DNA of 64,000 bases from an uncultured Bacteroides sp. (GCF_963666545.1 NZ_OY762899.1:620001-684000); one strand, 5' to 3'. Shown: positions 36,185 through 47,298, counted from the stretch's first letter. The notes: generated by a model from the sequence alone, not told the origin. Numbers and translations are program-made.

Positions 36185-36660
36185 AACTCAAAAAGTATAT
36201 CATTACACAATTTTTCAAGGAAATATTGATCCGTTTCATCAAAGAAACGAAGCATGTCACTATCGATATCGAGTACTCCCCATACTTCGCCATCCTTCAA
36301 TAGAGGAATCACTATTTCGGATCGAGAGATCGAACTACAAGCAATATGACCGGGAAAAGCATCGACATCAGGTACCAGCTGAGTAACTCTCTGTAGCCAA
36401 GCAGTGCCGCACACTCCTCTACCCAACTTTATACGAGTACAAGCTACCGGCCCTTGAAACGGGCCAAGAACCAATTCTTCAGATTTTACCAGATAAAAGC
36501 CCACCCAAAAGAAATCGAATGAATCTTTTAAAGCAGCACACACATTTGCCAGATTGGCCACAAGATCACTTTCTCCTTCGATCAGAGATTGTATTTGTGG
36601 CAACAACGAGCTATATTTCTCTTCTTTACTACCCGAAATAACGATTAATTCTTCAGCCAT
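36172..36660 (-). CDS. Free methionine-(R)-sulfoxide reductase (GAF domain)
   Basis: 162 residues forming one GAF domain. Family signatures are VACTRIKLGRGVCGTAW, DVDAFPGHIACSS and SRSEIVIPLL followed by GVLDIDSD. The three catalytic or resolving cysteines are at 74, 84 and 108, the spacing known for the E. coli enzyme (84, 94, 118). It repairs oxidised free methionine using thioredoxin. It overlaps the downstream AraC regulator by 13 bases. Confidence 0.94.
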   Translation of the reverse strand: MAEELIVISGSKEEKYSSLLPQIQSLIEGESDLVANLANVCAALKDSFDFFWVGFYLVKSEELVLGPFQGPVACTRIKLGRGVCGTAWLQRVTQLVPDVDAFPGHIACSSISRSEIVIPLLKDGEVWGVLDIDSDMLRFFDETDQYFLEKLCNDILFELCQR

Positions 36661-36722
36661 TTTTATATATTGCCAATAAATATTATATCAAAAACAAACA
36701 ACCCGAGACAAAATAATAGACC

Positions 36723-38459
36723 TCAATGATTGAACAATAAACGGGCATCTCTCTTTGCTGCCGGCACAGTCCATTCTTCAGGAATAAATTTCCAATGCCC
36801 TAAAGATTGCGGATATAGCGTATCACTCTTTTCTATGTACTTCATCATATAGAATCGGAGATCTTTGTCGGTAGAACTAATAATTCTTTTTTTAAGTTCA
36901 TCCTGTGGAATACCGGCGCCTTTTGTTAATAGCTCTCCTCCTCCGTTACCGCGATAAGAGTTTAATGCCACTTTATAAATATGATCCATCCGAAAAGGAG
37001 TTCCACTCGCCATACTTACTATGGTTATCTTGTGCCCTTTAGGTTGAGTAACATCTACGGTATAAATAATTCCGGCAGCAGAATCAAAGTTGAAACTGAA
37101 GTTTTTAAAAGTAGTACGTTCTTCATTAGCACAAAAATTATCATTCAACCATACTAAATGATCCCAAGGTGATTTCATCTGATTCGTCCACCAGTAATAG
37201 GATTCCTCCAAATAATCCTTAATCTCCTTACCGGAAAGTTGCATAGTATAGAGCATATTCTCGTATTTATAAAGGTTAAACATATCGCTCACATAAACAT
37301 CTCCCTTCTTTATCTCAGCATCAAAAGAAAGCGGAGCAGTGAAAGAAACATCAGCACCCGAAATAGTCAACTGCAACTGATGAATTAAATCGACAAATGG
37401 AGATGGCCCTACATAGGCAGGCCAAGAAGTAACCGTTTCAGTAAAGTATCCCAGTCGCTTAGAAACAAATTTTCCCACAGCGTCATATTGCGAAGCAAAT
37501 TTGGTCATGAATTCTTCGCTCACTCCATATTTAATAACTTCCGTAAGAGCTCCGTTTACACATTTGCTCTGAACCTTTCCATTCTTCAACTTTAATGTTA
37601 CGTCTACATCAGCCACCACCACTCCGTTATTAGCCGGATTAATAATCAGCACAGAGTCTCCTGCCACATTCATCACCTTTTTGCAATCGGCAATATGGTC
37701 ATGACCAATCATCACAATATCGAAACCGGGAACGTTACAAGCCACACTCACAGAAGCATTTTCTTTGTATTTATCCCCAAGTATCATACCTTCTTGCCCT
37801 GAATGAAAAAGTCCGATTACAACATCAGGTTTCTCTTTCTCACGGATAATCTTCATCCATTTGCGGGCTGTCTCTTCCATATCATCAAAACGCATTCCCG
37901 ACCAAAGATTCTCTGAAAGCCAAACCGGAATGGCCGGAGTAATCATCCCCAAGATTACAATTTTAACTCCATCTCTTTTAAAGACGACATAAGGCTTCAA
38001 ATAAGTATTATTATTCGATGTACGTATAATATTGGCACCCAAAATAGGAAAATGACATTGACTAACCCAGCGATCAAAGACCTTATGCCCCGTTTCAACA
38101 TCATGATTTCCCATATTGCCTGCATTATAACCCATAAAATTCATCATTTCGCTGCAAACATGAGGAGAGACAGTATCAATAAAATTATAATAGTAAGAAG
38201 AAGGCTGTCCTTGAAGTATATCACCATTATCAAGCAAAATTAAATTATCTTTATACACTTTTCGTTCACTTTGAACCATTGCATGAACACGAGACAAGCT
38301 ACCGACCCATTCTTTTTGCTGAATAAAACTATAAGGAAAATAATTGCCGTGAATATCACTAGTTTCAACAAATTTCAGTTTTACTTCTTTCTCTTGCGCA
38401 TATAAAACGGAGCAAAAGAGGAAAAAAGGAAGAGAGAAAAAATAGGATTTCAAATTCAT
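36723..38459 (-). CDS. Secreted 5'-nucleotidase/2',3'-cyclic phosphodiesterase-like enzyme
   Basis: 578 residues with a signal peptide ending near CSVLYAQ. The calcineurin-like metallophosphatase domain has all metal motifs: FVETSDIHGNYF, LLDNGDILQG, NMGNHDVETG, FHSGQEG and IGHDHIADC. A 5'-nucleotidase C-terminal domain follows (ALNSYRGNGGGELLT). It would hydrolyse nucleotides or cyclic nucleotides in the periplasm, releasing phosphate and nucleosides. It starts six bases after the sensor kinase stop, so the two form an operon. Confidence 0.92.
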   Translation of the reverse strand: MNLKSYFFSLPFFLFCSVLYAQEKEVKLKFVETSDIHGNYFPYSFIQQKEWVGSLSRVHAMVQSERKVYKDNLILLDNGDILQGQPSSYYYNFIDTVSPHVCSEMMNFMGYNAGNMGNHDVETGHKVFDRWVSQCHFPILGANIIRTSNNNTYLKPYVVFKRDGVKIVILGMITPAIPVWLSENLWSGMRFDDMEETARKWMKIIREKEKPDVVIGLFHSGQEGMILGDKYKENASVSVACNVPGFDIVMIGHDHIADCKKVMNVAGDSVLIINPANNGVVVADVDVTLKLKNGKVQSKCVNGALTEVIKYGVSEEFMTKFASQYDAVGKFVSKRLGYFTETVTSWPAYVGPSPFVDLIHQLQLTISGADVSFTAPLSFDAEIKKGDVYVSDMFNLYKYENMLYTMQLSGKEIKDYLEESYYWWTNQMKSPWDHLVWLNDNFCANEERTTFKNFSFNFDSAAGIIYTVDVTQPKGHKITIVSMASGTPFRMDHIYKVALNSYRGNGGGELLTKGAGIPQDELKKRIISSTDKDLRFYMMKYIEKSDTLYPQSLGHWKFIPEEWTVPAAKRDARLLFNH

Positions 38460-38465
38460 ATTTTA

Positions 38466-40379
38466 TTAATCTTTAATAGGGTGTGTAAATACAATACGAG
38501 CTCCATCATGATAGTTTGTGTCTACCCAAATACTTCCTCCCCATTTAGTAACAATAAGTTGGCATATCGAAAGACCTAAACCGGCTCCTTGAGTATATTC
38601 ATTCAGTTTCGTAAATCGCTCAAACACTTGTTGATGTTTATCTTGCGGGATCCCACACCCGGAGTCAGTAACAGCAAACTCCACGAAGCTATCATAAACT
38701 GCAAACTCCAATCTTATCATTCCGGAATCGGTATATTTATTGGCATTAGAGAGTAAATTGAAAAGGATTTGTTGCAAACGACTCACGTCGGTCTTCAGTT
38801 CAAAAGATTCATAAGAAGAAGAAAAAAAGAACTCATTATCAGACTTCTTAGCGAAATCAAAAGAAGCTAAAATTTGACGACATAACAAAATAACATCACT
38901 CTTCTCATATTCAAATTTGACTCTATCACTTTCGAGCTTTGACACATCAAGAATATCATTTATCAACCTTAAAAGCATATCGGAATTTGTTTTAACAATA
39001 TCAATGTAATTACGTTGTTCTTCCTCCGTATTCCCTCCCGAAACTAATACTTCTGAAAAACCAACTATCGCATTCAAAGGTGTTCTTATCTCATGGCTCA
39101 TATTAGCTAAAAAAGCCGTTTTCAATCTATTAGATTCTTCTGCCCTATCTTTCGCTATGCGAAGTTCTCCTTCAGATATCTCAAGATTATCTTTCAACCT
39201 TTTTGTTCTGAAGTAAAAAAACAGAGAGATACACAAAGCTAGAATCAGCAGTATCAGGAAAGCTATAATTCCCAATAAAAAAGATTTATATTGCTCATAA
39301 AAAGGAGTAGGTTCATTAACAAACTCATATTCTTTTTTGCCAAGAACAGACAAGTTTATACCCTTTTTTTGAACAACCTTATAATCAAACAAAAGCTTAT
39401 TTTTCACAATTTCGACATGCAGTGTCTTCGACCGAGGATTCTTTTGCATTTTTATTATCTGCCGGGCCAAATCTCTACCGAAAATATGATAGTTTGGCAT
39501 GATGCCACCTAGAGCCCAATAACCAAATCCAGTGACAGTTAAGGAGAAAGCAGGAGTTTGGGGATTCGCATCCATCATAACGTATGCCGCATTATGCACA
39601 AAATAGCCATCATTCATATCGACCTTCCAAGTTCCTAAAAGAATAGCTGTATTTGGAGGTAATTTACGCAATTCTTCAACAATAGTATAAATGGTATGCG
39701 AACGGCCATCAAGAAGAATAAGCCTCAAGTCTGGAAATTTCTTCATTTCCTTCCTTACATGGGCTTGTAAAGATACTCCTCCATAACTATTATCGGATAT
39801 AAAAGCTATATTACGAGTATTTGGATAAAGTTTTTTTATTAGATTAATATTTCCGATTACATCATATTCATACATAAACCCAGCTTTAACCTGGTGTTTC
39901 AACGAATCAGCAAAAAAATCGACAGATTCAGGCATCCATTTTTGCAAAGAAACAGGCTTATCCGGCAATAAAACGGCATTCTTACTAACCATACAACAGA
40001 TAACCGGTACATCATTCACAAGAGAATCTTTCTGAGATAAGTAGGATGCCCACGCTTCTTGCCCCAACAGAATCATAGCCTCTGGTTTCATTCTGCCTGT
40101 ATATTTTTGAAGAAGCCCCCTCATCTTTACTTTCCAAGACATAAATTCCGAAAAACTCTTGCAATTAAGGTTTTCAATAACCACATTTCGAGTTCCACCA
40201 AGTTTATGATATTCGTCCATAAATTCAGATATATTGGCCGAAGTAGGATGGGCATCAGGATTATACGAACTGATAATCAGAATAGAATGACCTTTACCCG
40301 CAGCAAATAGTCTTGCCGGAGTGACAAGAAATATCATAAGAAATAGAGAGCAAATTAGGCCTAAAATAGTTTGACACAA
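38466..40379 (-). CDS. Membrane sensor histidine kinase with periplasmic binding-protein-like domain
   Basis: 637 residues. The reading begins at TTG (40379) because an in-frame TGA lies just upstream and this start gives a good signal peptide (MCQTILGLICSLFLMIFLVT). The periplasmic part (about 30-360) resembles ABC-type substrate-binding proteins (ILIISSYNPDAHPTSANI, AMILLGQEAWASYL). One helix (about 373-396) leads to HisKA with H429 in NMSHEIRTPLNAIVGF and an ATPase domain (NANKYTDSG, DSGCGIPQD, GAGLGLSIC). There is no receiver or DNA-binding domain, so its response regulator must be elsewhere. Cotranscribed with the 5'-nucleotidase-like gene. Confidence 0.88.
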   Translation of the reverse strand: MCQTILGLICSLFLMIFLVTPARLFAAGKGHSILIISSYNPDAHPTSANISEFMDEYHKLGGTRNVVIENLNCKSFSEFMSWKVKMRGLLQKYTGRMKPEAMILLGQEAWASYLSQKDSLVNDVPVICCMVSKNAVLLPDKPVSLQKWMPESVDFFADSLKHQVKAGFMYEYDVIGNINLIKKLYPNTRNIAFISDNSYGGVSLQAHVRKEMKKFPDLRLILLDGRSHTIYTIVEELRKLPPNTAILLGTWKVDMNDGYFVHNAAYVMMDANPQTPAFSLTVTGFGYWALGGIMPNYHIFGRDLARQIIKMQKNPRSKTLHVEIVKNKLLFDYKVVQKKGINLSVLGKKEYEFVNEPTPFYEQYKSFLLGIIAFLILLILALCISLFFYFRTKRLKDNLEISEGELRIAKDRAEESNRLKTAFLANMSHEIRTPLNAIVGFSEVLVSGGNTEEEQRNYIDIVKTNSDMLLRLINDILDVSKLESDRVKFEYEKSDVILLCRQILASFDFAKKSDNEFFFSSSYESFELKTDVSRLQQILFNLLSNANKYTDSGMIRLEFAVYDSFVEFAVTDSGCGIPQDKHQQVFERFTKLNEYTQGAGLGLSICQLIVTKWGGSIWVDTNYHDGARIVFTHPIKD

Positions 40380-40417
40380 TCATAGGGGGTATTGACATTT
40401 TCATTCTATCTGAGGTG

Positions 40418-40425
40418 CAAATATA
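40418..40425 (-). promoter_or_regulatory. -7 promoter box of the sensor kinase gene
   Basis: TATATTTG on the minus strand, 38 bases before the TTG start codon. No clear -33 box. Confidence 0.5.
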
Positions 40426-40459
40426 ACATAAAGTTGCAGTTTATAAAAGATTAAATGAA

Positions 40460-40467
40460 TACATTTG
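40460..40467 (+). promoter_or_regulatory. -7 promoter box of tex
   Basis: TACATTTG, a perfect TANNTTTG box 27 bases before the tex ATG. GTTG lies 23 bases upstream, slightly too far for an ideal -33. Confidence 0.5.
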
Positions 40468-40494
40468 CAAATTAATATCACAAAAAATTAAAAA

Positions 40495-42630
40495 ATGGAA
40501 CTATTTATCAACATGATATCTTCTACTTTGAATATATCGGAAAGACAAATTAAAAACACACTGGCTTTATTAAAAGAAGGAGCTACTATTCCGTTTATTA
40601 GCAGGTATAGAAAAGAAGCAACCGAAGGATTAGACGAAGTTCAGATAGAAAATATAAAAGAACGATACGAAAAACTTGTTGAGTTGAGCAAGCGCAAAGA
40701 AACCATTATAAGCACGATCAATGAACAAGAAAAATTAACCCCTGAACTACAGAAACGTATTAATGAGACATGGGATTCTATTGTGCTGGAAGATATTTAT
40801 TTGCCTTACAAACCGAAGAGAAAAACCAGAGCAGAAATGGCTCGTCAGAAGGGACTGGAGCCACTGGCTATGTTGCTCCTGATGCAACGAGAGAATAGTT
40901 TGATGACCAAAGCCTCTTCTTTTGTAACTAGCGATGTAAAAAATACAAATGAAGCCATAAAAGGAGCACAAGACATCATTGCCGAAATAGTGAACGAAGA
41001 TGAACGTGCCCGCAATCAGATAAGAAATAGATTCAACCGTCAAGCAGTTGTTTCTGCTAAAGTAGTAAAAGGCAAAGAAGAAGAGGCAAGTAAATATCGT
41101 GATTATTTCAATTTTTCAGAGCCATTGAAACGTTGTACTTCTCACAGGTTATTGGCTATTCGTAGAGCTGAAGCAGAAGGATTACTCAAAGTATCCATCA
41201 CGCCTGATGACGATGAATGTGTAGACCAATTGGAAAGACTGTTTGTACACAGCAACAACGAATGCGGAAGATATGTAGCAGAAGCTGTTCAGGATGCTTA
41301 CAAAAGATTGTTGAAACCATCTATTGAAACCGAATTTGGAGCCATAAGTAAAGAAAAAGCCGACGAAGAAGCTATACGTGTTTTTGCCGAGAATTTACGT
41401 CAACTACTTTTGGCAGCTCCTCTGGGACAAAAAAGAGTGTTAGGTATCGATCCCGGCTTTCGCACAGGATGTAAAGTGGTCTGTCTTGATGAACAAGGAA
41501 ATCTTTTACACAACGAAAACATATACCCTCATCCTCCGGTAGACAAACAGGCGGAAGCAACTTCCAAATTAAGAAAAATGATAGAAGCATACAACATAGA
41601 AGCCATAGCTATTGGCAATGGAACAGCTAGTAGGGAAACTGAATATTTTGTCACTAAGCAACAATTTGACCGGCCGGTAAAAGTGTTCGTAGTGAGCGAA
41701 CAAGGAGCATCTATCTATTCGGCATCAAAAACAGCCCGCGATGAATTTCCCGATTACGATGTCACTGTGCGGGGAGCTGTTTCCATCGGTCGTCGGCTGA
41801 TGGATCCGTTAGCCGAATTGGTCAAGATTGATGCTAAATCAATAGGTGTGGGTCAGTATCAACATGATGTGGAGCAGGGAAAATTGAAAAAATCTCTTGA
41901 TCAGACTGTAGAAAATTGCGTGAACCTTGTAGGCGTAAATCTCAATACGGCCAGTAGCCATTTGCTAACGTATGTGTCTGGACTAGGTCCCCAATTAGCG
42001 CAAAACATAGTGAACTATCGATCAGAAAACGGAGCTTTTCGTTTACGAAAAGAGTTGATGAATGTTCCACGAATGGGCGCTAAAGCTTTTGAGCAATGTG
42101 CCGGCTTCTTGCGCATCCCACAAGCTGTTAATCCGTTAGATAATACAGCCGTTCACCCTGAAAGCTATTGTATTGTCGAGAAGATGGCAAAAGACTTAAA
42201 GTGCACTGTATCGGAACTGATCGCAAACAAAGAATTAAGACTACGAATTAATCTGGAACAATATATCACCTCCACTGTGGGATTACCTACATTGCATGAC
42301 ATTATGCAAGAACTAGACAAGCCGGGAAGAGATCCACGACAAACCATACGCGTTTTTGAGTTTGACAAAAACGTACGTAACATAAATGATTTGTCAGAAG
42401 GAATGATACTTCCGGGCATCGTAGGCAACATCACCAATTTTGGTGCTTTTGTAGATATAGGAATTAAGGAGAATGGATTGGTGCACCTGTCTCAATTGGC
42501 GGAGAAGTATATTACAGATCCTACACAAATAGTCTCCATCCATCAACATATAATGGTAAAAGTGCTTAGTGTGGATATGCAAAGAAAGCGTATACAACTA
42601 ACAATGATTGGAGTAGAACAAAATAACTAA
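40495..42630 (+). CDS. tex: Tex-family RNA-binding transcription accessory protein
   Basis: 711 residues. The N-terminal Tex domain (IPFISRYRKEATEGLDEVQ, LPYKPKRKTRAEMARQKGLE) is followed by a YqgF/RNase H-like domain (VLGIDPGFRTGCKV), helix-hairpin-helix motifs (NIVNYRSENGAFRLRKEL) and a C-terminal S1 domain (about 640-708; GMILPGIVGNITNFGAFVD). Tex/YhgF proteins bind nucleic acid and affect transcription and antibiotic or toxin phenotypes in other bacteria. Single gene, convergent with the CPBP protease gene. Confidence 0.95.
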   Translation: MELFINMISSTLNISERQIKNTLALLKEGATIPFISRYRKEATEGLDEVQIENIKERYEKLVELSKRKETIISTINEQEKLTPELQKRINETWDSIVLEDIYLPYKPKRKTRAEMARQKGLEPLAMLLLMQRENSLMTKASSFVTSDVKNTNEAIKGAQDIIAEIVNEDERARNQIRNRFNRQAVVSAKVVKGKEEEASKYRDYFNFSEPLKRCTSHRLLAIRRAEAEGLLKVSITPDDDECVDQLERLFVHSNNECGRYVAEAVQDAYKRLLKPSIETEFGAISKEKADEEAIRVFAENLRQLLLAAPLGQKRVLGIDPGFRTGCKVVCLDEQGNLLHNENIYPHPPVDKQAEATSKLRKMIEAYNIEAIAIGNGTASRETEYFVTKQQFDRPVKVFVVSEQGASIYSASKTARDEFPDYDVTVRGAVSIGRRLMDPLAELVKIDAKSIGVGQYQHDVEQGKLKKSLDQTVENCVNLVGVNLNTASSHLLTYVSGLGPQLAQNIVNYRSENGAFRLRKELMNVPRMGAKAFEQCAGFLRIPQAVNPLDNTAVHPESYCIVEKMAKDLKCTVSELIANKELRLRINLEQYITSTVGLPTLHDIMQELDKPGRDPRQTIRVFEFDKNVRNINDLSEGMILPGIVGNITNFGAFVDIGIKENGLVHLSQLAEKYITDPTQIVSIHQHIMVKVLSVDMQRKRIQLTMIGVEQNN

Positions 42631-42636
42631 AAGACG

Positions 42637-42679
42637 AAGTTTAATCCCTTCAGCAAATTTCTACTAAGGGCTTAAACTT
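42637..42679. terminator. Hairpin between convergent tex and CPBP genes
   Basis: A 14-bp stem with one mismatch (42637-42650 with 42666-42679). The right arm overlaps the last codons of the leftward CPBP gene. There is no strong T-run on either side. Confidence 0.5.
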
Positions 42680-43550
42680 TGAAGCTCTTTCCATACTCGC
42701 TTTTTCGAACATTCTTTTTCTCAAACCAATAAATGATAGCCCCTGTAGTGGCTATCAGCAATACAGTGCAGATAATGGAGCCTTCAAAACCGAAATCCCC
42801 ACCATTAATGATGTTTTTCTCTGGTAAATACAGAGTGAATATTGAAGGAAAGAGCTTGGCACCACTTACTTCGTAGCCAAGCACCGGACCCTGCAACCAA
42901 TTCCAAAAGACATGCAAGGTAATGGGAAAGCACAGATTTCGGGTATAAAGAAAAGCTGCTCCCAACATCAATCCGGCTAAAAAAATGTTGAATATTGGCA
43001 GAAAAGCAATATTAGGATTAAACAGATGCATCAGTGCAAAAATGAAAGAAGAAATGCACAAAGCCACAAACTTATTCATGCACGACATTAGGCGTGAAAG
43101 TATATAACCACGTATCATCACTTCTTCCATCAAAGCAGCCACGATAAGAACACAAAAACTACCCAGAAGTATTTCTCCATCAAAATGAACGTCCGTAACC
43201 TCTACAACACCCAACAGCAGAGAGGTACCAAATCCAAGAAAATAAAGTAATAATGCTAAGCTAATCCCTAGAAGGAAGTCACGCCCCCGACCTTTTATTC
43301 CAAACCCCAAATCGGATAGTGGACGGCAATCAAGGTATAGAATAAATAAAACGGCCGGAATGAAAACACCTAAAAACATCGCCAAACTTGAAAAGAATTG
43401 TTGCAACATGCCAATTTGACCTGTAGACACCCCAAAAGCCAAATAAACGAATGCTGAAAACACACTCATTAAAAGAATGGAAGTAAGTGTATATAATAGT
43501 ATAGTAGCCCATACAGGAAGCATTGGACGGGCTAAAGCTTCATTTCCCAT
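42672..43550 (-). CDS. CPBP-family intramembrane metalloprotease
   Basis: 292 residues from the ATG at 43550 (MGNEALARP). A longer frame from 43610 is possible, but it would include the TATTTTTG promoter box at 43587-43580, so the shorter form is preferred. It is multi-pass, with the Abi/CPBP motifs EEVMIRGYIL, FALMHLFNP and HVFWNWLQG. These glutamates and histidines are the metal and catalytic residues shared with Rce1-type proteases. Bacterial members are often linked to peptide processing or self-immunity; no bacteriocin gene is nearby. Confidence 0.88.
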   Translation of the reverse strand: MGNEALARPMLPVWATILLYTLTSILLMSVFSAFVYLAFGVSTGQIGMLQQFFSSLAMFLGVFIPAVLFILYLDCRPLSDLGFGIKGRGRDFLLGISLALLLYFLGFGTSLLLGVVEVTDVHFDGEILLGSFCVLIVAALMEEVMIRGYILSRLMSCMNKFVALCISSFIFALMHLFNPNIAFLPIFNIFLAGLMLGAAFLYTRNLCFPITLHVFWNWLQGPVLGYEVSGAKLFPSIFTLYLPEKNIINGGDFGFEGSIICTVLLIATTGAIIYWFEKKNVRKSEYGKSFKV

Positions 43551-43579
43551 AATTGCATAATAATTTGTTAATCTAGCAG

Positions 43580-43587
43580 CAAAAATA
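43580..43587 (-). promoter_or_regulatory. -7 promoter box of the CPBP gene
   Basis: TATTTTTG on the minus strand, 29 bases before the ATG at 43550. It falls inside the longer reading of the gene, which helps choose the start. Confidence 0.4.
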
Positions 43588-43630
43588 GCTATAAAAAACA
43601 AAAAGTTCATCTCTTACTAAAGTATATCAC

Positions 43631-43638
43631 TATATTTG
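43631..43638 (+). promoter_or_regulatory. -7 promoter box of the leucine-rich-repeat gene
   Basis: TATATTTG, a perfect TANNTTTG box 21 bases before the LRR gene ATG. Confidence 0.5.
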
Positions 43639-43659
43639 TCTAAACATTCATTTTGAACC

Positions 43660-44700
43660 ATGAAAATAAAACATTTGTTCGCCATCATGGCTATTGCTGC
43701 AAACATTGCAGCAATTACTGCACAAGTAAATAAAACGTTCTTCGTGCCTAAGCCAGGAACGATGATCTCTCTACTGACTGAAGAGGAAGCACGTAATGTA
43801 ACACATCTTACCCTGACCGGAAAAATCAACGCAATAGATTTTAAACATATGCGAGATGAATTTGACCATCTGCAGGTGCTCGACATTTCCAATGCCGAAA
43901 TTAAGATGTATGTGGGCAAAGAAGGTACTCATTCCGACAAATTCTATGTATACCCTCCCAATTGCATCCCGGCTTACGCATTTAGTAAGTTAGAAAAAGG
44001 TATTTATAAAGGTAAGCAAACTCTCAAAAAGGTTATACTATCAGAAAAAACACGAAACATAGAAGATGCGGCGTTCAAAGGGTGTGAAAATTTAAGTATC
44101 TGCCAGATAAAAAAGAAAAAAGCGCCCAATCTTTTACCAGAAGGTTTGGCTGACAGTATAACCGCTATATTTGTTCCACTGGGCAGTAGTGATGAATATC
44201 GAATGAAAAACAGATGGGAAAAATTTGCTTTTATAGAAGGAGATCCTCTGGAAGCAAGTGTGCAGATTGGATTGATGGGAAGTCTTGAGAGTGAAATTAT
44301 AAAGGCCGGTCTACAACCTAAAAACATCAATTTCCTAACGATTGAAGGAAAAATGGATAATGCCGATTTTAAGTTAATATGCGATTATATGCCCAATCTG
44401 GTGTCCTTAGACTTAGCAAAAACGAATGCGACGAACATTCCTGAATTTACTTTTGCGCAAAAAAAATATTTGCTCCGGATTAAATTGCCTCACGGATTAA
44501 AAATTATCGGGCAACGAGCATTTAGTAATTGCGGGCGACTTTGCGGAACACTTGAGCTTCCCGGTAGCGTAACTGCTATTGAATATGGGGCATTCATGGG
44601 ATGTAGCAATCTTCGTCATGTTATGGCTACCGGCAATAAGATAACAACGTTGGGCGACAACCTCTTTGGTGATGAAAATAGTAAACTGATTTACAAATAA
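43660..44700 (+). CDS. BspA-like leucine-rich-repeat protein
   Basis: 346 residues with a signal peptide (MKIKHLFAIMAIAANIAAIT, cleavage near TAQ). Two similar halves each carry LRR_5 units: LKKVILSEKTRNIEDAAFKG in the first, and LRIKLPHGLKIIGQRAF and LPGSVTAIEYGAFMGCSNL in the second. Each half begins with a strand such as LTLTGKINAIDFKHM or LTIEGKMDNADFKLI. BspA-type proteins are exported and often bind host or matrix ligands; a ligand cannot be inferred. There is no sorting domain at the C-terminus. Ends at a 25-bp terminator stem. Confidence 0.85.
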   Translation: MKIKHLFAIMAIAANIAAITAQVNKTFFVPKPGTMISLLTEEEARNVTHLTLTGKINAIDFKHMRDEFDHLQVLDISNAEIKMYVGKEGTHSDKFYVYPPNCIPAYAFSKLEKGIYKGKQTLKKVILSEKTRNIEDAAFKGCENLSICQIKKKKAPNLLPEGLADSITAIFVPLGSSDEYRMKNRWEKFAFIEGDPLEASVQIGLMGSLESEIIKAGLQPKNINFLTIEGKMDNADFKLICDYMPNLVSLDLAKTNATNIPEFTFAQKKYLLRIKLPHGLKIIGQRAFSNCGRLCGTLELPGSVTAIEYGAFMGCSNLRHVMATGNKITTLGDNLFGDENSKLIYK

Positions 44701-44725
44701 AAAGTCCTTCCAACAATAACATACG

Positions 44726-44787
44726 CTCATAAAATAATTGCCCCGTTATAAACCTTAGGCTGTATAACGGGGCAATTATTTTATGAG
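44726..44787. terminator. Bidirectional terminator, 25-bp perfect stem
   Basis: Positions 44726-44750 pair perfectly with 44763-44787 around a 12-base loop, centred on a GC core (GCCCCG/CGGGGC). It sits between the convergent LRR and ABC-F genes, with T-rich arms on both strands. Confidence 0.9.
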
Positions 44788-44796
44788 TTTTCGGTG

Positions 44797-46431
<1,635 letters not shown>

Positions 46432-46444
46432 TTAATTTCCGGTG

Positions 46445-46452
46445 CAAAGGTA
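46445..46452 (-). promoter_or_regulatory. -7 promoter box of the ABC-F gene
   Basis: TACCTTTG on the minus strand, 28 bases before the ABC-F ATG. CAAA at 46476-46479 gives a minus-strand TTTG 23 bases upstream, a little far. Confidence 0.5.
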
Positions 46453-46508
46453 GGCATTTTTAATGAATAATGCGACAAACAGGATGCGTCAATCTGGCAT
46501 ATATATGC

Positions 46509-46516
46509 TACCTTTG
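46509..46516 (+). promoter_or_regulatory. -7 promoter box upstream of grpE
   Basis: TACCTTTG, a perfect TANNTTTG box, giving a leader of about 115 bases. No CIRCE-type inverted repeat is visible. Confidence 0.4.
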
Positions 46517-46636
46517 CCGTCCATTATGGCAAGAAATTGAAACTGGCAAAGTTTTTGCTGTAAAACTGACAGATTATAGATCGTGCATAATTTTAGAAGA
46601 AGATATTTGCATAACCAGAAAAATAATGATAAAGAT

Positions 46637-47248
46637 ATGAATCCGAACAACAAAGAAACGGTCAGAGAAGAAGAGTCAAAAGCGGAAACAAAGCAGAATT
46701 CAGTGGAAGAAGAGTTGCAAAATGCAGCAAACGAAAAGATCGCCATTGAAGAAGTTACGGAGGAAGCATCTCCATTGTCAACGGAAGAGCAACTAGCTAA
46801 ACAACTAGAAGAAGCGCTCACTCAAATAGAAGATCAAAAAGATAAATATCTGCGGCTTTCTGCCGAATTTGATAATTACCGAAAAAGAACGATAAAAGAA
46901 AAAGCAGAGCTCATCTTGAATGGTAGCGAGAAGAGTATTAGTAGTATGCTTCCTGTTATCGACGACTTTGAGCGTGCTGTGAAAATGATGGAAACAGCAA
47001 CTGATATTGAAGCTGTAAAAGAAGGGATTGCCCTTATCCATAACAAATTCCTTGGCATCTTAGGACAGAGTGGAGTAAAGGTGATAGAAACAAAAGAAAA
47101 AGAACTGGATACCGATTTCCATGAAGCAATAGCTCTTATTCCGGCTCCTTCAGAAGAATTGAAAGGAAAAATACTCGACTGCGTACAAACCGGATACACA
47201 CTAAACGAGAAGGTTATCCGTCATGCTAAAGTAGTTGTGGGAGAATAA
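46637..47248 (+). CDS. grpE: GrpE nucleotide-exchange factor
   Basis: 203 residues from the ATG at 46637 (MNPNNKETVREEE), chosen over an upstream in-frame ATG because it starts the normal acidic GrpE tail. A long coiled coil (about 60-100; EDQKDKYLRLSAEFDNYRKR) leads to the C-terminal beta-domain, with family signature VKVIETKEKELDTDFHEAIA and TGYTLNEKVIRHAKVVVGE. It exchanges nucleotide on DnaK. It lies 50 bases before dnaJ, an operon typical of Bacteroidetes; dnaK is not in the window. Confidence 0.96.
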   Translation: MNPNNKETVREEESKAETKQNSVEEELQNAANEKIAIEEVTEEASPLSTEEQLAKQLEEALTQIEDQKDKYLRLSAEFDNYRKRTIKEKAELILNGSEKSISSMLPVIDDFERAVKMMETATDIEAVKEGIALIHNKFLGILGQSGVKVIETKEKELDTDFHEAIALIPAPSEELKGKILDCVQTGYTLNEKVIRHAKVVVGE

Positions 47249-47298
47249 TAACTAAACATAAACCTAACTACTTAATCAATTAATCAACAACAAAGATT

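Noticed and set aside
42672-43550. CPBP protease as part of a bacteriocin system
   Set aside because: No precursor peptide, modification enzyme or dedicated exporter is adjacent.
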